DNA of 64,000 nucleotides from Candidatus Kryptoniota bacterium (GCA_036567965.1 DATCTN010000021.1:220221-284220); one strand, 5' to 3'; shown: positions 27,298 through 36,746, numbered from the stretch's first letter. The notes: generated by a model not told the origin, from the sequence alone. Made by a program: numbers and translations.

Positions 27298-28452
27298 ATG
27301 CTAAAATATGATATCGAGAAATATCGAAAACTGTTTCCGGTTATCGAAGAAGGCATTACATATCTAAATCACGCCGCCACAAGTCCACTTTCGAAAAGAG
27401 TGCTCAGCGCGATAAACAAATACCTGGACGAGCGAAGCAGGACGAACATCGACAATTACCTCCTGTTCCAGGGAATTCTCACGGAGACGCGGTCCCTGGC
27501 GGCCAGGATTATCAACTCAACGCCTGACCGGATCGCTTTTTTCGATAATACTTCCAATGCCATCAACCTGCTCGCGTCTGGCCTTGAATGGAAGGCGGGT
27601 GACAGGGTTGTCCTCGACGACATCGAGTTTCCTGCAAATGTCTACCCATTTCTAAATCTTAAGCGACTTGGAGTTGAAATAGATTTCGTGAAGAATCGCG
27701 GCGGGAGAATCTTACCCGAGGATATCGAGGCGAGGATTTCCCCGCGAACGAAGCTCCTTTCCATAAGTCACGTCCAATTCCTCACCGGATATCGGTCCGA
27801 TCTTGCCACTCTCGGCAAACTGTGCAAGGGGAAAGGAATTGTATTCGCTGTAGATGCAATCCAGTCGGCAGGCGTCATGGAGATTGACGTCAGGAAAATG
27901 GAAATAGATTTTCTCGCGGCTGGCGGCCAGAAATGGCTGATGGCACCCCAGGGAATTGCGTTCGCTTTCGTCTCGGAGAACCTCCAGGATAAAATAAAAC
28001 AGGCGTACCTGGGTTGGACCAGTATAAAAGATTTCTTCGGAAATTTCACGAACTACAGATTGGATCTTGATGCGACAGCTCGGAGATATGAAAATGGAAC
28101 TCTAAACTACATCGGAATCACGAGTCTGCACCAATCCATTTCCACGTTGCTTGAAATCGGGATCGGTCCGATCGAAGAGCATGTTCTCGATCTGGGTGAT
28201 CTATTGATTTCTGAAATCGGTAAGATTGGATTCCAGCCGTATATTGTCGGAGATCGATGCGAACGGTCAGGAATCACGTCGATAAAGATCCATGATGCCG
28301 AAATTTACTCGGCCGCTTTGCAGAAGTCGAAGATTGAAGTCGCCTTGAGGCAGGGGCTGATCAGAGTTTCACCTCATTTTTACAACACAGACGGCGACAT
28401 AATGACTCTCGTGGGCAAAATGAAGGAGATACATGGTGCTGCAAGAATGTGA
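27298..28452 (+). CDS. Class V aminotransferase (cysteine desulfurase / isopenicillin-N-epimerase-like)
   Basis: A 384-aa PLP enzyme. TYLNHAATSPLSKRV is the family N-terminus. LLSISHVQFLTGYRSDL, FAVDAIQSAGVMEIDV (Asp and Gln of the PLP site) and AAGGQKWLMAPQG (the Schiff-base Lys) follow. No catalytic Cys loop typical of IscS/SufS is evident, so it is more like selenocysteine-lyase/epimerase-type members. It lies just after the permease and may act on the imported amino acid. The substrate is unknown. Confidence 0.85.
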   Translation: MLKYDIEKYRKLFPVIEEGITYLNHAATSPLSKRVLSAINKYLDERSRTNIDNYLLFQGILTETRSLAARIINSTPDRIAFFDNTSNAINLLASGLEWKAGDRVVLDDIEFPANVYPFLNLKRLGVEIDFVKNRGGRILPEDIEARISPRTKLLSISHVQFLTGYRSDLATLGKLCKGKGIVFAVDAIQSAGVMEIDVRKMEIDFLAAGGQKWLMAPQGIAFAFVSENLQDKIKQAYLGWTSIKDFFGNFTNYRLDLDATARRYENGTLNYIGITSLHQSISTLLEIGIGPIEEHVLDLGDLLISEIGKIGFQPYIVGDRCERSGITSIKIHDAEIYSAALQKSKIEVALRQGLIRVSPHFYNTDGDIMTLVGKMKEIHGAARM

Positions 28453-28469
28453 CCGCGAGAGCAAGCGAG

Positions 28470-29174
28470 TCAAATAATGGATTCGAAATTCGTGAGTGTC
28501 ACCGGCTCGTAAGTCCAGAACGGTTCCGCATACCTTACGCCGGCCATCCTGCCGAAGTATCTCATCCTGCCGAGGAGATACTCCATGAATTCAGGAGTTG
28601 AAAGAGATGTCTCGGGATCTTTGCTATCGGGGTTGTAGAACTGGGACTTGTGAGCTTTTATTGCAGCGACCTTTGTGTCGAAGTCGTGAGTGATATCGAC
28701 ATAGACCGTAGGGGTAAACTGGCGGTGCTGAAGATAATAAAACGCCCGTCTCGGTCTGTAAGCGGCGAGATTTCCTGTCTTCAGTTTTCTTAGTCCCGAA
28801 TAAAACATCGCGTCGTTAACGAGCTCGTGGACATGCACGTGGTCAGGATGTCTTTCCTCGCGATACGGCGCGAATACTATCTCAGGCCTGTACTTTCTCA
28901 TTACCTCGACCACCTTAAGGAGGTTCCTGCGGCTCAACTCGATGTTTGAATCGGAGACCCCGAGGTTCACTCTCACTTCCGCCCCCAGAATCTTCGCGGC
29001 GTCTTTGGCTTCGCGGCTTCTTATTTCAGCATTTCCTCTCGTACCCATTTCTCCCTTCGTGAAGTCCACGATACCGAATTGCCTGCCGTTTCTATAGAGC
29101 AGCGCCAGTGTGCCTCCGCAGCTCATCTCAACATCGTCCGGGTGAGCACCGAACGCCAGGGCATACAGATTCAT
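28470..29174 (-). CDS. bshB1: BshB1-type bacillithiol biosynthesis deacetylase (PIG-L/LmbE family)
   Basis: A 234-aa zinc-dependent N-deacetylase. AFGAHPDDVEMSCGGTLALL gives the AHPDD zinc/catalytic motif; REERHPDHVHVHELVNDAMFYSGL gives the second His cluster (HPDHxxxHxL); the C-terminal region ending RMRYFGRMAGVRYAEPF is typical of BshB1. The enzyme deacetylates GlcNAc-malate to GlcN-malate in bacillithiol synthesis. It overlaps the aldehyde dehydrogenase by four bases. Confidence 0.92.
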   Translation of the reverse strand: MNLYALAFGAHPDDVEMSCGGTLALLYRNGRQFGIVDFTKGEMGTRGNAEIRSREAKDAAKILGAEVRVNLGVSDSNIELSRRNLLKVVEVMRKYRPEIVFAPYREERHPDHVHVHELVNDAMFYSGLRKLKTGNLAAYRPRRAFYYLQHRQFTPTVYVDITHDFDTKVAAIKAHKSQFYNPDSKDPETSLSTPEFMEYLLGRMRYFGRMAGVRYAEPFWTYEPVTLTNFESII

Positions 29175-30718
29175 ATCTTTTTCATCCTCAAAAAGTTTAA
29201 GATCATTTTACCAATCGCCCGCATTTTTCTCAACATATTTTTTGAGTAAAGAAAGTCGATGGCATTTTCGAAGAAGAGCCTGGTATGCAGGTCGTAGCTG
29301 TACCACCATGTCTTTTTCGTCCGCCGCATCCTCTCTATCTCAAAATATTTAGCCGTTACCATTTCGTGCAGACCTTCCTCGCCGTGGACTCTTCCCGATC
29401 CGCTTTCCTTCACGCCTCCAACCACGCCGTCACTCATGCCGTAATAACTTATAACGTCATTTAAGACTACCGCTCCAGCCTTCAGCTTATCGCAAATCTT
29501 CAATCCGCGCTTCCTGTCCGCGGTCCACACGCTCGCCGAAAGTCCGAACCTTGATGAATTCGCCAAACGGACAGCTTCATCGTCCGATTTGAATTTTATG
29601 ACCGGCAGAACCGGACCGAATGTCTCATCAACGAGGAGTGGAGAATCCGGCGGGACGTCAGTCAGGATCGCCGGTGTTATATAATGGATACCCTTTTCAG
29701 TTGTGTATTGCCCGCCTTCAACTAGTTTCGCGCCGCGTCTCACAGCGTCGTCGATGTGGGACTTTATAAGATTGAATTGCGCCTCGTGAATAATCGCACC
29801 GATGTCATACATGTCAGATTCGTCGCGCCTGACCCGCAGCCGGTGTACCTTCTCTCTCAACGATTGGAGGAAGCTGTCGAATATTTTCTCATGGACATAG
29901 CATCTTTCGACCGAGACACAAGTCTGGCCGGCATTCGTGAACGCTCCCCAGATCGCTCCGCTGGCAGTTGCGTCCAGATCGGCGTCATCGAGCACAATCA
30001 TCGCGTCTTTGCTCCCGAGTTCCAGAGAAACGGGCGTGAGACTCTCGGCCGCCATCGACGATATCTTTCTGCCGGTCTGAGTGCTGCCGGTAAAAAAAAT
30101 CTTATCAACCCCCGATTTCACAAGTGCGGAACCGACTTCTGCTCCTCCATGAATAATATTGAGCACGTCTTCCGGAACCCCTGACTGCCACAGAAGTTCT
30201 GCGACCATATCACCTACCAGAGGAGTGTATTCAGAAGGTTTGAAGATCACAGCATTTCCAGAAATCAACGCGGGAACTACTTGTCCAACTGGAAGGAGGA
30301 GCGGGTAGTTCCATGCCGAGATGATTCCCACAACCCCATGCGGCTCATATTTGATAAAGGCCTTTTTTGTTTTGAGAAGCGGAATCCCGATCGTGACACG
30401 TCTTGGAGCGAGGACTTTTGACGCGCGTCTCGTGGTGTACCTGACCAGGTCGATCGACGGAATGATCTCGGATGTGTAGACTTCAACTGCCGGCTTCCCA
30501 TTTTCTTGGGTGATGAGACGTGTAAGGTAGTCCTTATGCTCATATAATTTCGCGGCGAAAATGGAGCAGATCATTCTTCGGTGGGGGAGCGGAAGCGCTT
30601 GCCATTTCGGTTGCGCTTCTCTTGCGCGGTATAAAATCGACTTGACATCGGCAGGAGAGGTAAGTTTAGTCTGACCGACGAGCTTGCCCGTCGACCGGTC
30701 GAAAAAGTCCGGAATCAC
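29171..30718 (-). CDS. Aldehyde dehydrogenase family protein
   Basis: A 515-aa NAD(P)-dependent ALDH. GVVGIISAWNYPLLLPVGQVVPALISGNAVIFKPSE forms the Rossmann and cofactor site; FTGSTQTGRKI, LELGSKDAMIVLDDADLD (catalytic Glu), NAGQTCVSVERCYV (catalytic Cys) and ETFGPVLPV are all in order. The C-terminus has an extra tail of about 60 residues after the usual end, ending in a basic, possibly membrane-binding segment (MRKMRAIGKMILNFLRMKK), as in fatty-aldehyde dehydrogenases. It is the first gene of a two-gene unit with bshB1. Confidence 0.9.
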   Translation of the reverse strand: MIPDFFDRSTGKLVGQTKLTSPADVKSILYRAREAQPKWQALPLPHRRMICSIFAAKLYEHKDYLTRLITQENGKPAVEVYTSEIIPSIDLVRYTTRRASKVLAPRRVTIGIPLLKTKKAFIKYEPHGVVGIISAWNYPLLLPVGQVVPALISGNAVIFKPSEYTPLVGDMVAELLWQSGVPEDVLNIIHGGAEVGSALVKSGVDKIFFTGSTQTGRKISSMAAESLTPVSLELGSKDAMIVLDDADLDATASGAIWGAFTNAGQTCVSVERCYVHEKIFDSFLQSLREKVHRLRVRRDESDMYDIGAIIHEAQFNLIKSHIDDAVRRGAKLVEGGQYTTEKGIHYITPAILTDVPPDSPLLVDETFGPVLPVIKFKSDDEAVRLANSSRFGLSASVWTADRKRGLKICDKLKAGAVVLNDVISYYGMSDGVVGGVKESGSGRVHGEEGLHEMVTAKYFEIERMRRTKKTWWYSYDLHTRLFFENAIDFLYSKNMLRKMRAIGKMILNFLRMKKI

Positions 30719-30805
30719 AAATGAAAATAAACTATAAGCCCTTGCAGTTCAAATATTTGGAGGTTTCGCCTTCATGGTCAGTTAGAATTGAACCATCATT
30801 CGTCA

Positions 30806-30837
30806 TTGAAAGTGACACCGTTTTTCTATTATATTTG
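30806..30837 (+). promoter_or_regulatory. Bacteroidota-type promoter of the GAF gene
   Basis: TTG at 30806-30808, a 21-bp spacer, then TATATTTG at 30830-30837. This is an exact match to the -33 TTG / -7 TAnnTTTG pattern of the main sigma factor in Bacteroidota. The GAF gene starts 45 bases downstream. Confidence 0.55.
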
Positions 30838-30882
30838 AAGCAAAATGAACAGACTCCGGCGCAAGTTTCCTAATCTCCACAA

Positions 30883-32571
30883 ATGAACGAAGAAACCAAG
30901 AAACCAGTCAAGCGGTACGTCTTTGACGACATAAGTTCGGAGTACTATGCCGAGTACGAGGAACCGAAGGCAGCGCACTCTGCAAAAGAAACTCAGGGAA
31001 AGTCAGAGGCTCCAACTGTTGCCGAGCCGCCGAGAACCTACGTTCCCAAAAAGGAAGGTCCGCGCTTCAGTATCATTGACACTTTTTATTTCAAGCCGGA
31101 GGAACAGTCGCCGGCTGAACCACGGGCCGAATTTCATTCGATACTCCACAAGCTCCTTGAATTGGTTCAAGAAGTTCTGTTCGCAAATACGACGGCGTTG
31201 TTCTGGGTAAACAGGGAAAGGCAGCTGCTGGCGGTCGCCGACAAAATGACCAACTCGACAGTATTCACGAAGCAGCTCAGGCTTCCGATCGGAAATGATG
31301 TCATAAGCCGTATCGCGTTGAGCGGCAAGCCCGAAATCATTTCCGAGATAAATCCCGCCTCGGAAACTGATGTGATTCCTTACTACGAAACTCCGGCCGG
31401 GACGAAAAGCCTTATCGGTGTACCGATCTTTTTCAGAGATGACGTCATCGCGGTTCTTGTGGCAGACAGTCTGACAGACGAAGGTTTTGGACGGGAGACA
31501 GTCCCCCTGCTCGGAAATTTTACCCGACTCTTCTCGGCCATCCTGCGCGCGTTGACCGACAAGTATGATCTTGCTGTAATCAAGGCCGCATTTAACTCGT
31601 TGAAATGGCTGACGAACGAGATGATCTCCAAGGGTGACGTGAATGCTATTCTTAACACGATCATCACGGCGATTTCAGATACTGTCGATGCCGAATTTGT
31701 TTCACTTGTTTCACAGGGAGACCTGCATACCTGGACGGTGTCGAGGATTGTGAAGCGCTCCGGCAGCGAGTACGTTGAAGAGGGCTGCAAGGTCAGCCTC
31801 AACGATACCCTCGCGGGTAAGGCCATCCGTGAGAACAGGCTGCTGTACATGGAAGACCTCTCGCGCGTGGAAGAGCATCGGTTCAACCAGAACGAGCCAT
31901 CGGGCAAAGGGTCGTTTGTCGCCATTCCGATTACAGGGTTGAACAATTGCTTCGGCGTGATCACAGTTGAAAGTCTCAACCCTCTCAAGTTTTCATCACT
32001 TGAAGTCGACGGGATAAAACAACTTGTGAATCTCGGCGCATTTGCCGCTGAGGTGAGCACATCAAATCAACTTCTCGACAAGTTTGTCGTGTTCGACAAG
32101 GTGACTGCGACATTGAACAAGAAATTCTTTCTCGAGAGACTCGAAGAAGAGTTCGGGAGAGTTACTGATCTCGGTATCCGGAGCGCGCTGGTTTTGATGG
32201 GACTGGACAGGGTCGATGATATAAGAAACAGGTTCTCGGTCGAAGGAGTCGATTTCATAATGTCCGATATCGCGGAGACTGTAAGAGGTTGGTTGAAGCC
32301 TTATGATGCGATCGGAAAAATATCCGCCCATTCATTCGGGATCATACTGGAAGGATTTTCACAACACGAAGCGCTCGCATGGGGAGAAAAGTTCAGGAAG
32401 AACCTTGCGACAAAGGTTTATCCGATCGGCACCAGAAACTATATGGCGACGATCAGTGTTGCTGTGCTGAACATAGATGGGAAAAACGATCCCTCCGAAA
32501 TTATAATCACCGCGCAGAAAGTGCTCCAGCGTGCACACACCAGCGGCGGTAATATTGTGAAGATTCTTTAA
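30883..32571 (+). CDS. Two-GAF signalling protein with degenerate GGDEF domain
   Basis: A 562-aa cytosolic protein. A charged, low-complexity N-terminus (about 1-80) leads to a first GAF domain (about 85-220, LLELVQEVLFANTTALFWV to LIGVPIFFRDDVIAVLVAD). A second GAF follows (about 240-400, ending GKGSFVAIPITGLNNCFGVITVESL). The C-terminal fold resembles GGDEF (ATLNKKFFLERLEEEFGR, then YDAIGKISAHSFGIILEGF), but the active-site GGDEF is replaced by SAHSF. It is therefore unlikely to make cyclic di-GMP and may only bind a ligand or partner. It is followed 14 bases later by a zinc-ribbon gene. Confidence 0.82.
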   Translation: MNEETKKPVKRYVFDDISSEYYAEYEEPKAAHSAKETQGKSEAPTVAEPPRTYVPKKEGPRFSIIDTFYFKPEEQSPAEPRAEFHSILHKLLELVQEVLFANTTALFWVNRERQLLAVADKMTNSTVFTKQLRLPIGNDVISRIALSGKPEIISEINPASETDVIPYYETPAGTKSLIGVPIFFRDDVIAVLVADSLTDEGFGRETVPLLGNFTRLFSAILRALTDKYDLAVIKAAFNSLKWLTNEMISKGDVNAILNTIITAISDTVDAEFVSLVSQGDLHTWTVSRIVKRSGSEYVEEGCKVSLNDTLAGKAIRENRLLYMEDLSRVEEHRFNQNEPSGKGSFVAIPITGLNNCFGVITVESLNPLKFSSLEVDGIKQLVNLGAFAAEVSTSNQLLDKFVVFDKVTATLNKKFFLERLEEEFGRVTDLGIRSALVLMGLDRVDDIRNRFSVEGVDFIMSDIAETVRGWLKPYDAIGKISAHSFGIILEGFSQHEALAWGEKFRKNLATKVYPIGTRNYMATISVAVLNIDGKNDPSEIIITAQKVLQRAHTSGGNIVKIL

Positions 32572-32585
32572 ACATGGAGTAATAG

Positions 32586-32783
32586 ATGGCTAAGACAACA
32601 AGTTTTGCCGAAAAAGCAGCTAAAGCAATTGCAGGAAAAAGAGGATCCGAATGCCCAAAATGTGGCGAGATCCTTCAGGCTGTCCTGGTAATCTCAGCGG
32701 AGAAGAGTCAGAAGGCGAGCTACAAGTACAATCAGAAGCTCGTCAAGGTCTGCAAATGCAATGAAAAAGAAGTGTACGCCTGA
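32586..32783 (+). CDS. Small zinc-ribbon-like protein, unknown function
   Basis: A 65-aa basic protein with CPKCG and a later CKC (VKVCKCNEKEVYA), consistent with a four-Cys zinc knuckle, and an N-terminal helix (SFAEKAAKAIAGKRG). I do not recognise a named family. It sits 14 bases after the GAF/GGDEF gene and probably shares its transcript. A rubredoxin- or ribosomal-type role is possible but not supported. Confidence 0.7.
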   Translation: MAKTTSFAEKAAKAIAGKRGSECPKCGEILQAVLVISAEKSQKASYKYNQKLVKVCKCNEKEVYA

Positions 32784-33134
32784 TCCAATACTCTCATCTG
32801 GCAGATGACAACGTGCTTCAACCAGCGAAAGTACCTCTCCGTCCGAGATTTGTTCGGATGTAACTGTTGATCTCGTGAGACAGTTGTGAATTGCCCTATT
32901 CGGCACCTGGAACAGACCAGAGTCGAATGCGGCGCGTTGAAAACTTGCCAGCTGGCAAATTCGACTGAAAGCGAGAGGCTACGAGTGTGGCAGCTCAAGG
33001 TAACACGGGAGTTTCATTGTCCGATATTTTGTTGATAAGATTGAAACAAAAGTCGAATTACAGAGTCAAACAGAGTATTGGGATTGGACCGAGACCCTTG
33101 AATTTTGTCCCGAATAACAAACAAGGAATGTTAA
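32784..33134. other. rpoD upstream region with a perfect palindrome
   Basis: About 350 bp with no convincing gene. It contains a perfect 14-bp palindrome, TTGCCAGCTGGCAA, at 32945-32958, about 180 bases before rpoD. I could not identify a clear core promoter. Confidence 0.45.
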
Positions 33135-33992
33135 ATGATCAAAGTCGGTAAGCAATATCCTTCACGAGAGAACCAGACGATCGACAAATACTTGCAGGAG
33201 ATAGGTAAGGTCGATCTCCTGACTCCCGAGGAGGAGATTGAGCTGGCTATCAAGGTGAGAGAAAACGATCAACGTGCTCTAGAGAAACTCATCAAGGCCA
33301 ATCTAAGATTCGTAGTGAGTGTCGCAAAGCAGTACCAGAATCAGGGACTTTCACTGGGTGACCTCATCAACGAGGGCAACCTCGGCCTTATCAAAGCCGC
33401 GAAAAGGTTTGATCCGACGCGCGGGTTCAAGTTCATCTCCTATGCGGTATGGTGGATCAGGCAGTCCATTCTGCAGGCATTAGCTGAACAGTCCAGGATC
33501 GTGAGGCTTCCACTTAACCGTGTAGGAGCGCTGAACAAAATCGGTAAGAAGTTCAGCGAGCTCGAGCAGGAATTTGAGCGGGAACCGAGCCCGTCAGAAA
33601 TAGCTGAGCAGCTCGACATGAGTCTCTACGAGGTCGACAAGACGCTGCAGATATCAGGGAGACATCTGTCTGTCGACCAGCCTTTCGTCCAGGGTGAAGA
33701 CAACAAGCTGCTGGATGTTATGGCAGACGATAACCAGCTGCCGCCCGATCACACATTAATGAAGGAGTCTCTGCGCACCGAGGTGGAGCGTGCGCTGAAG
33801 TCGCTGACTGACCGGGAAGCCGAGGTAATACGGCTGTATTTCGGAATTGAGCGCGAGCACCCGCTGACTCTCGAAGAGATAGGCGAGAAGTTCAACCTGA
33901 CCCGGGAGCGGGTGCGGCAAATCAAGGAGAAGGCGATCAGACGTCTCAGGCATGCCACGCGCAGCAAGGCGCTCAGAGCGTACCTGGGATAG
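33135..33992 (+). CDS. rpoD: Primary sigma factor RpoD/SigA (short Bacteroidota form)
   Basis: A 285-aa group 1 sigma factor. It begins at region 1.2 ([21 protein letters not shown]) without region 1.1, as in Bacteroidota. Region 2 includes [39 protein letters not shown] and [14 protein letters not shown], for -10 recognition and melting. Region 3 is present, and region 4 has the [30 protein letters not shown] helix-turn-helix for -35 contact. It directs housekeeping transcription. It is single with no close neighbours. Confidence 0.97.
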   Translation: MIKVGKQYPSRENQTIDKYLQEIGKVDLLTPEEEIELAIKVRENDQRALEKLIKANLRFVVSVAKQYQNQGLSLGDLINEGNLGLIKAAKRFDPTRGFKFISYAVWWIRQSILQALAEQSRIVRLPLNRVGALNKIGKKFSELEQEFEREPSPSEIAEQLDMSLYEVDKTLQISGRHLSVDQPFVQGEDNKLLDVMADDNQLPPDHTLMKESLRTEVERALKSLTDREAEVIRLYFGIEREHPLTLEEIGEKFNLTRERVRQIKEKAIRRLRHATRSKALRAYLG

Positions 33993-34082
33993 GTGATTGA
34001 GCATCCCTCGCGCCGGAATGCTTATGGCTGCCTAAAGCACAAATTGCATCTTCCAAAGTAGCCTGCCGCTTCTTTTTCCCTT

Positions 34083-34117
34083 TTTGAAAAGTTGACGGGT
34101 GGTGTTAACTTTTCAAA
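34083..34117 (+). promoter_or_regulatory. Perfect 11-bp inverted repeat before the GAF-PAS gene
   Basis: Arms TTTGAAAAGTT (34083-34093) and AACTTTTCAAA (34107-34117) flank a 13-base centre, 20 bases upstream of the ATG at 34138. In RNA the stem could extend inward with wobble pairs. It is A/T-rich with no U-tract, so an operator or translational hairpin is more likely than a terminator. Confidence 0.55.
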
Positions 34118-34137
34118 TCAAATTTCAAACTGGATCA

Positions 34138-35988
34138 ATGGCGGCATCCAAAAAGTTGTTCGGAGAAATCCGGGTATTGCTGCTTGAGGACTCTCTCGAC
34201 ATGCGCGGGCAGATCTCTCGCATGCTCGAGAATTCCGGTCTCGGGTTCACCGTCGACGCGATTCCCAGTTCCTCAGGGCTAACCAGGAAGCTGATGTCAC
34301 GGAAATTCGACGCGCTCGTGATCGATTACGATCTCTCAATTGGCGACGCCGATACAGTCATCCGAACGGCAAAAGAATTCGATCCCTTCCTCCCCATCGT
34401 TCTGATTTCCAGAACTTTCATCGAAGAAATTTACGCGGACGAAAACCAACTGGGAGCGGATTCGTATTTGCCGCTCACTGAAATTTCGCCTAAGATATTT
34501 CCGCGCGCACTTGTGAGGAGGATCAAAGACCTGAACATAGTGCGGGAGGCGATCGATTACCGGAGACAATCCGTCTTAAAGTCTTATGAGGTGGACATCC
34601 TCGCCTCGCTTGTGAAGAAAATGACAGAGACGAACGACCTCAAATCCGTCATGCAGGATCTGGCCGAACAGATCGTGAGAAAGCTCGAAGTGAAAGTTGT
34701 AGCGCTCCAACGATACGTCCCGCTCAAAAAGGGTTTCGCAGTGTACGGCATTTATCCGCAGGGAAAACTTGTCAGGTCGGCGGAAATGTATTTCGGAATT
34801 TCCCTCGATTCGTTTGTATTTCCATTCGATCCCGACAATTGTATCGTGGATCAATACACCATGGAGCGGAGAGCATGGGTCGGGACCGACTTCTCCGACG
34901 TGTTCGGAACGACGATGCCCGCTCAGGCAGCCAGGATGATCCAGAAGTTTGCCGGAGTGAAGTCGATATACAATGCGCCGTTCTACAGCAAAGATCAACT
35001 CCTTGGAGGAATACTGGTGGGGAATGTCCGGGACAGTTTTACACCTGAGGAGTTGGAGGCGTTCAACGCCATAGTCCAGACGAGCTCATTCCTCTTCGAG
35101 TACCACGGAAGCGTGGAGGGTCAGATTACCCAGAGCCGGAAACTGCAGGCCATTCATGAAGCAAGCACTCAGCTTCACGAGAACCTGCGTCCCGAGAAAA
35201 TCTTTGAGATCATTTACGAGCGATCGGCGCCGATCGTGCCGGCGGATATCGTAAGATTGTTTCTTTATGATCGAGAGAGCAGAACACTTCGCGAACAGAA
35301 AGCTTTTCTCAGTAAGGGGAGACAGCACAGCTCAATCGTCCCGGAGATTCCGATGGGAAAGGGACTGGTCGGTATTGCCGCGCTCCGGAACGAATCCGTT
35401 CTGGAGAATTATGCTCAGCTTAATCCTGAATCATTCTATGCGGGTGATCGCCCGGAGTTGGAGCATCTGCTAGCAGTTCCGATATCGTATCAGGACGAGC
35501 TGCAAGGAATGCTCGTCATGATTCGACTGAAAGACGAGCCGTTCAGCGAGTCTGACCGGGATGCGCTGGAGATATTCGCGTCCCAGTTGGCGATCGCCCT
35601 GAACAATTCCAAACGGTACGAAGATCTCCTCCGAAGCGAGACCCTCTACCGGCTCGTCCTCGAGAGCGTCGATGATCCTGTCGCGCTAGTCGGAATCGAC
35701 GGGAAGCTACTGTATGTGAACCGGAAGTTTGAAGAGGCATCCGGCTACGCGTCGGGAGAAGTCCTGGGAAGAGATTTCAGGTTTCTTATTCACCCGGACG
35801 ATTGGCAGTTCGTGGTGGGACAATTTCAGACACGTCTAAGCGGTCGTCCAGCACCCGGGAAATCCCAGTTCAGATTTGTGACGAAGACGGGTGAGGTACG
35901 GACAGCCGATTATACGGTAGCGACTATTACAATCGAAGGGAAGATCACAGGCATACTCGGAATAGCGCGCGACATAACCGGCGCTTAG
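34138..35988 (+). CDS. Receiver-GAF-GAF-PAS signalling protein without output domain
   Basis: A 616-aa protein from the ATG at 34138. Residues about 8-125 resemble a response-regulator receiver (IRVLLLEDSLDMRGQ, phosphoacceptor region LVIDYDLS, then IVLISRTF), but the usual Lys-Pro near the end is replaced by YLPLTE. Two GAF domains follow (about 170-335 and 350-500), then a PAS domain (about 510-610, YRLVLESVDDPVALVGIDGKLLYVNRKFEEASGYASGE). There is no histidine kinase, GGDEF or DNA-binding domain, so it may act through a partner protein. It is a single gene preceded by an 11-bp inverted repeat. Confidence 0.82.
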   Translation: MAASKKLFGEIRVLLLEDSLDMRGQISRMLENSGLGFTVDAIPSSSGLTRKLMSRKFDALVIDYDLSIGDADTVIRTAKEFDPFLPIVLISRTFIEEIYADENQLGADSYLPLTEISPKIFPRALVRRIKDLNIVREAIDYRRQSVLKSYEVDILASLVKKMTETNDLKSVMQDLAEQIVRKLEVKVVALQRYVPLKKGFAVYGIYPQGKLVRSAEMYFGISLDSFVFPFDPDNCIVDQYTMERRAWVGTDFSDVFGTTMPAQAARMIQKFAGVKSIYNAPFYSKDQLLGGILVGNVRDSFTPEELEAFNAIVQTSSFLFEYHGSVEGQITQSRKLQAIHEASTQLHENLRPEKIFEIIYERSAPIVPADIVRLFLYDRESRTLREQKAFLSKGRQHSSIVPEIPMGKGLVGIAALRNESVLENYAQLNPESFYAGDRPELEHLLAVPISYQDELQGMLVMIRLKDEPFSESDRDALEIFASQLAIALNNSKRYEDLLRSETLYRLVLESVDDPVALVGIDGKLLYVNRKFEEASGYASGEVLGRDFRFLIHPDDWQFVVGQFQTRLSGRPAPGKSQFRFVTKTGEVRTADYTVATITIEGKITGILGIARDITGA

Positions 35989-36545
35989 AAGATTTACACT
36001 GTCCCGCAATACTGAGAGTTGTCGTCAAAATGGGGGTTATCTATGCTGAACGGCTTGACAACGGGCAAATTGGTAATTAAATCCTCGAACGGGGACGAGT
36101 CTTCCGCTTTCTGCATCCAAACCATTTCCAGCGATGCAAATGAGAGGGTTCCAGGGAATTGGCAAGAGTTGCAGAGCGCATCATGTCACACCAGATTTGC
36201 ATTTCACAGCTACAGAGGTTATCATATACCCGCAAATAACAGTACACCGTTGTTTGCGCCAATGGCGCCCCAGGCGCCATGCCGCGATTACAGTCAAGCG
36301 ATTTGGCGGCAGTGATGGCTCGAAAGTTTAAGGACGATTGGGTCATGCTTTTATAGGTTGTAGCTGCAGATGTAAGACCCCGTGAGCGGGTTCCACTGGT
36401 CTGGATTCTCCACGAGGCGTAGCATCATATGCAGAGGTGAGTGCAGGAAATCTTCTCGACTCCACCGGCAATTCTGTATAAGCCAAGAACATCTGGCGCG
36501 ACGGCTCGGGTACGCATTTAGAAACATTAGTGAAAGGATCCAGCA
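35989..36545 (+). other. Long region upstream of the cold-shock gene, likely structured leader
   Basis: About 557 bp with no convincing gene. It contains a G+C-rich palindrome (ATGGCGCC at 36262-36269, GGCGCCAT at 36273-36280). Further down are nested pairings, CCCG/CGGG around TGAG (36379-36390) enclosed by AGACC (36375-36379) and GGTCT (36398-36402). cspA-type genes often have long structured leaders that sense cold, so this may be one. That is inference. Confidence 0.4.
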
Positions 36546-36746
36546 ATGGAGCAAGGAACCGTAAAGTGGTTCAATGCAACCAAGGGATACGGCTTCATCT
36601 CACGCGAAGGCGGGGATGACGTGTTTGTCCATTTCAAAGCGATTATTGGCGAAGGCTATAAAACTTTGAAGGAAGGCGACAAGGTCCAGTTCGAAGTCGA
36701 GCAAGGCCCTAAAGGATTGCAAGCGGCAAAGGTAAAGAAAGTCTAA
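36546..36746 (+). CDS. Cold-shock protein (CspA family)
   Basis: A 66-aa single cold-shock domain. [16 protein letters not shown] contains RNP1 and DDVFVHF is RNP2; length and spacing match CspA-family RNA chaperones that melt mRNA structure. An AAAGGATC lies just upstream of the ATG. An intrinsic terminator follows at 36768-36799, so it is probably monocistronic with a long leader. Confidence 0.97.
   Translation: MEQGTVKWFNATKGYGFISREGGDDVFVHFKAIIGEGYKTLKEGDKVQFEVEQGPKGLQAAKVKKV

Noticed and set aside
32732..32998. 88-codon minus-strand frame in the rpoD upstream region
   Set aside because: No motif, overlaps the zinc-ribbon gene end and a palindrome, no ribosome-binding site.
34083..34117. 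Intrinsic terminator of rpoD
   Set aside because: The stem is A/T-rich, no U-tract follows and it lies close to the next start codon; more likely a regulatory inverted repeat.
36019..36331. Open frames of 65-98 codons upstream of the cold-shock gene
   Set aside because: Composition is random-looking (Cys, His, Ser rich), frames overlap on both strands and none has a recognisable motif; better read as a leader or intergenic region.
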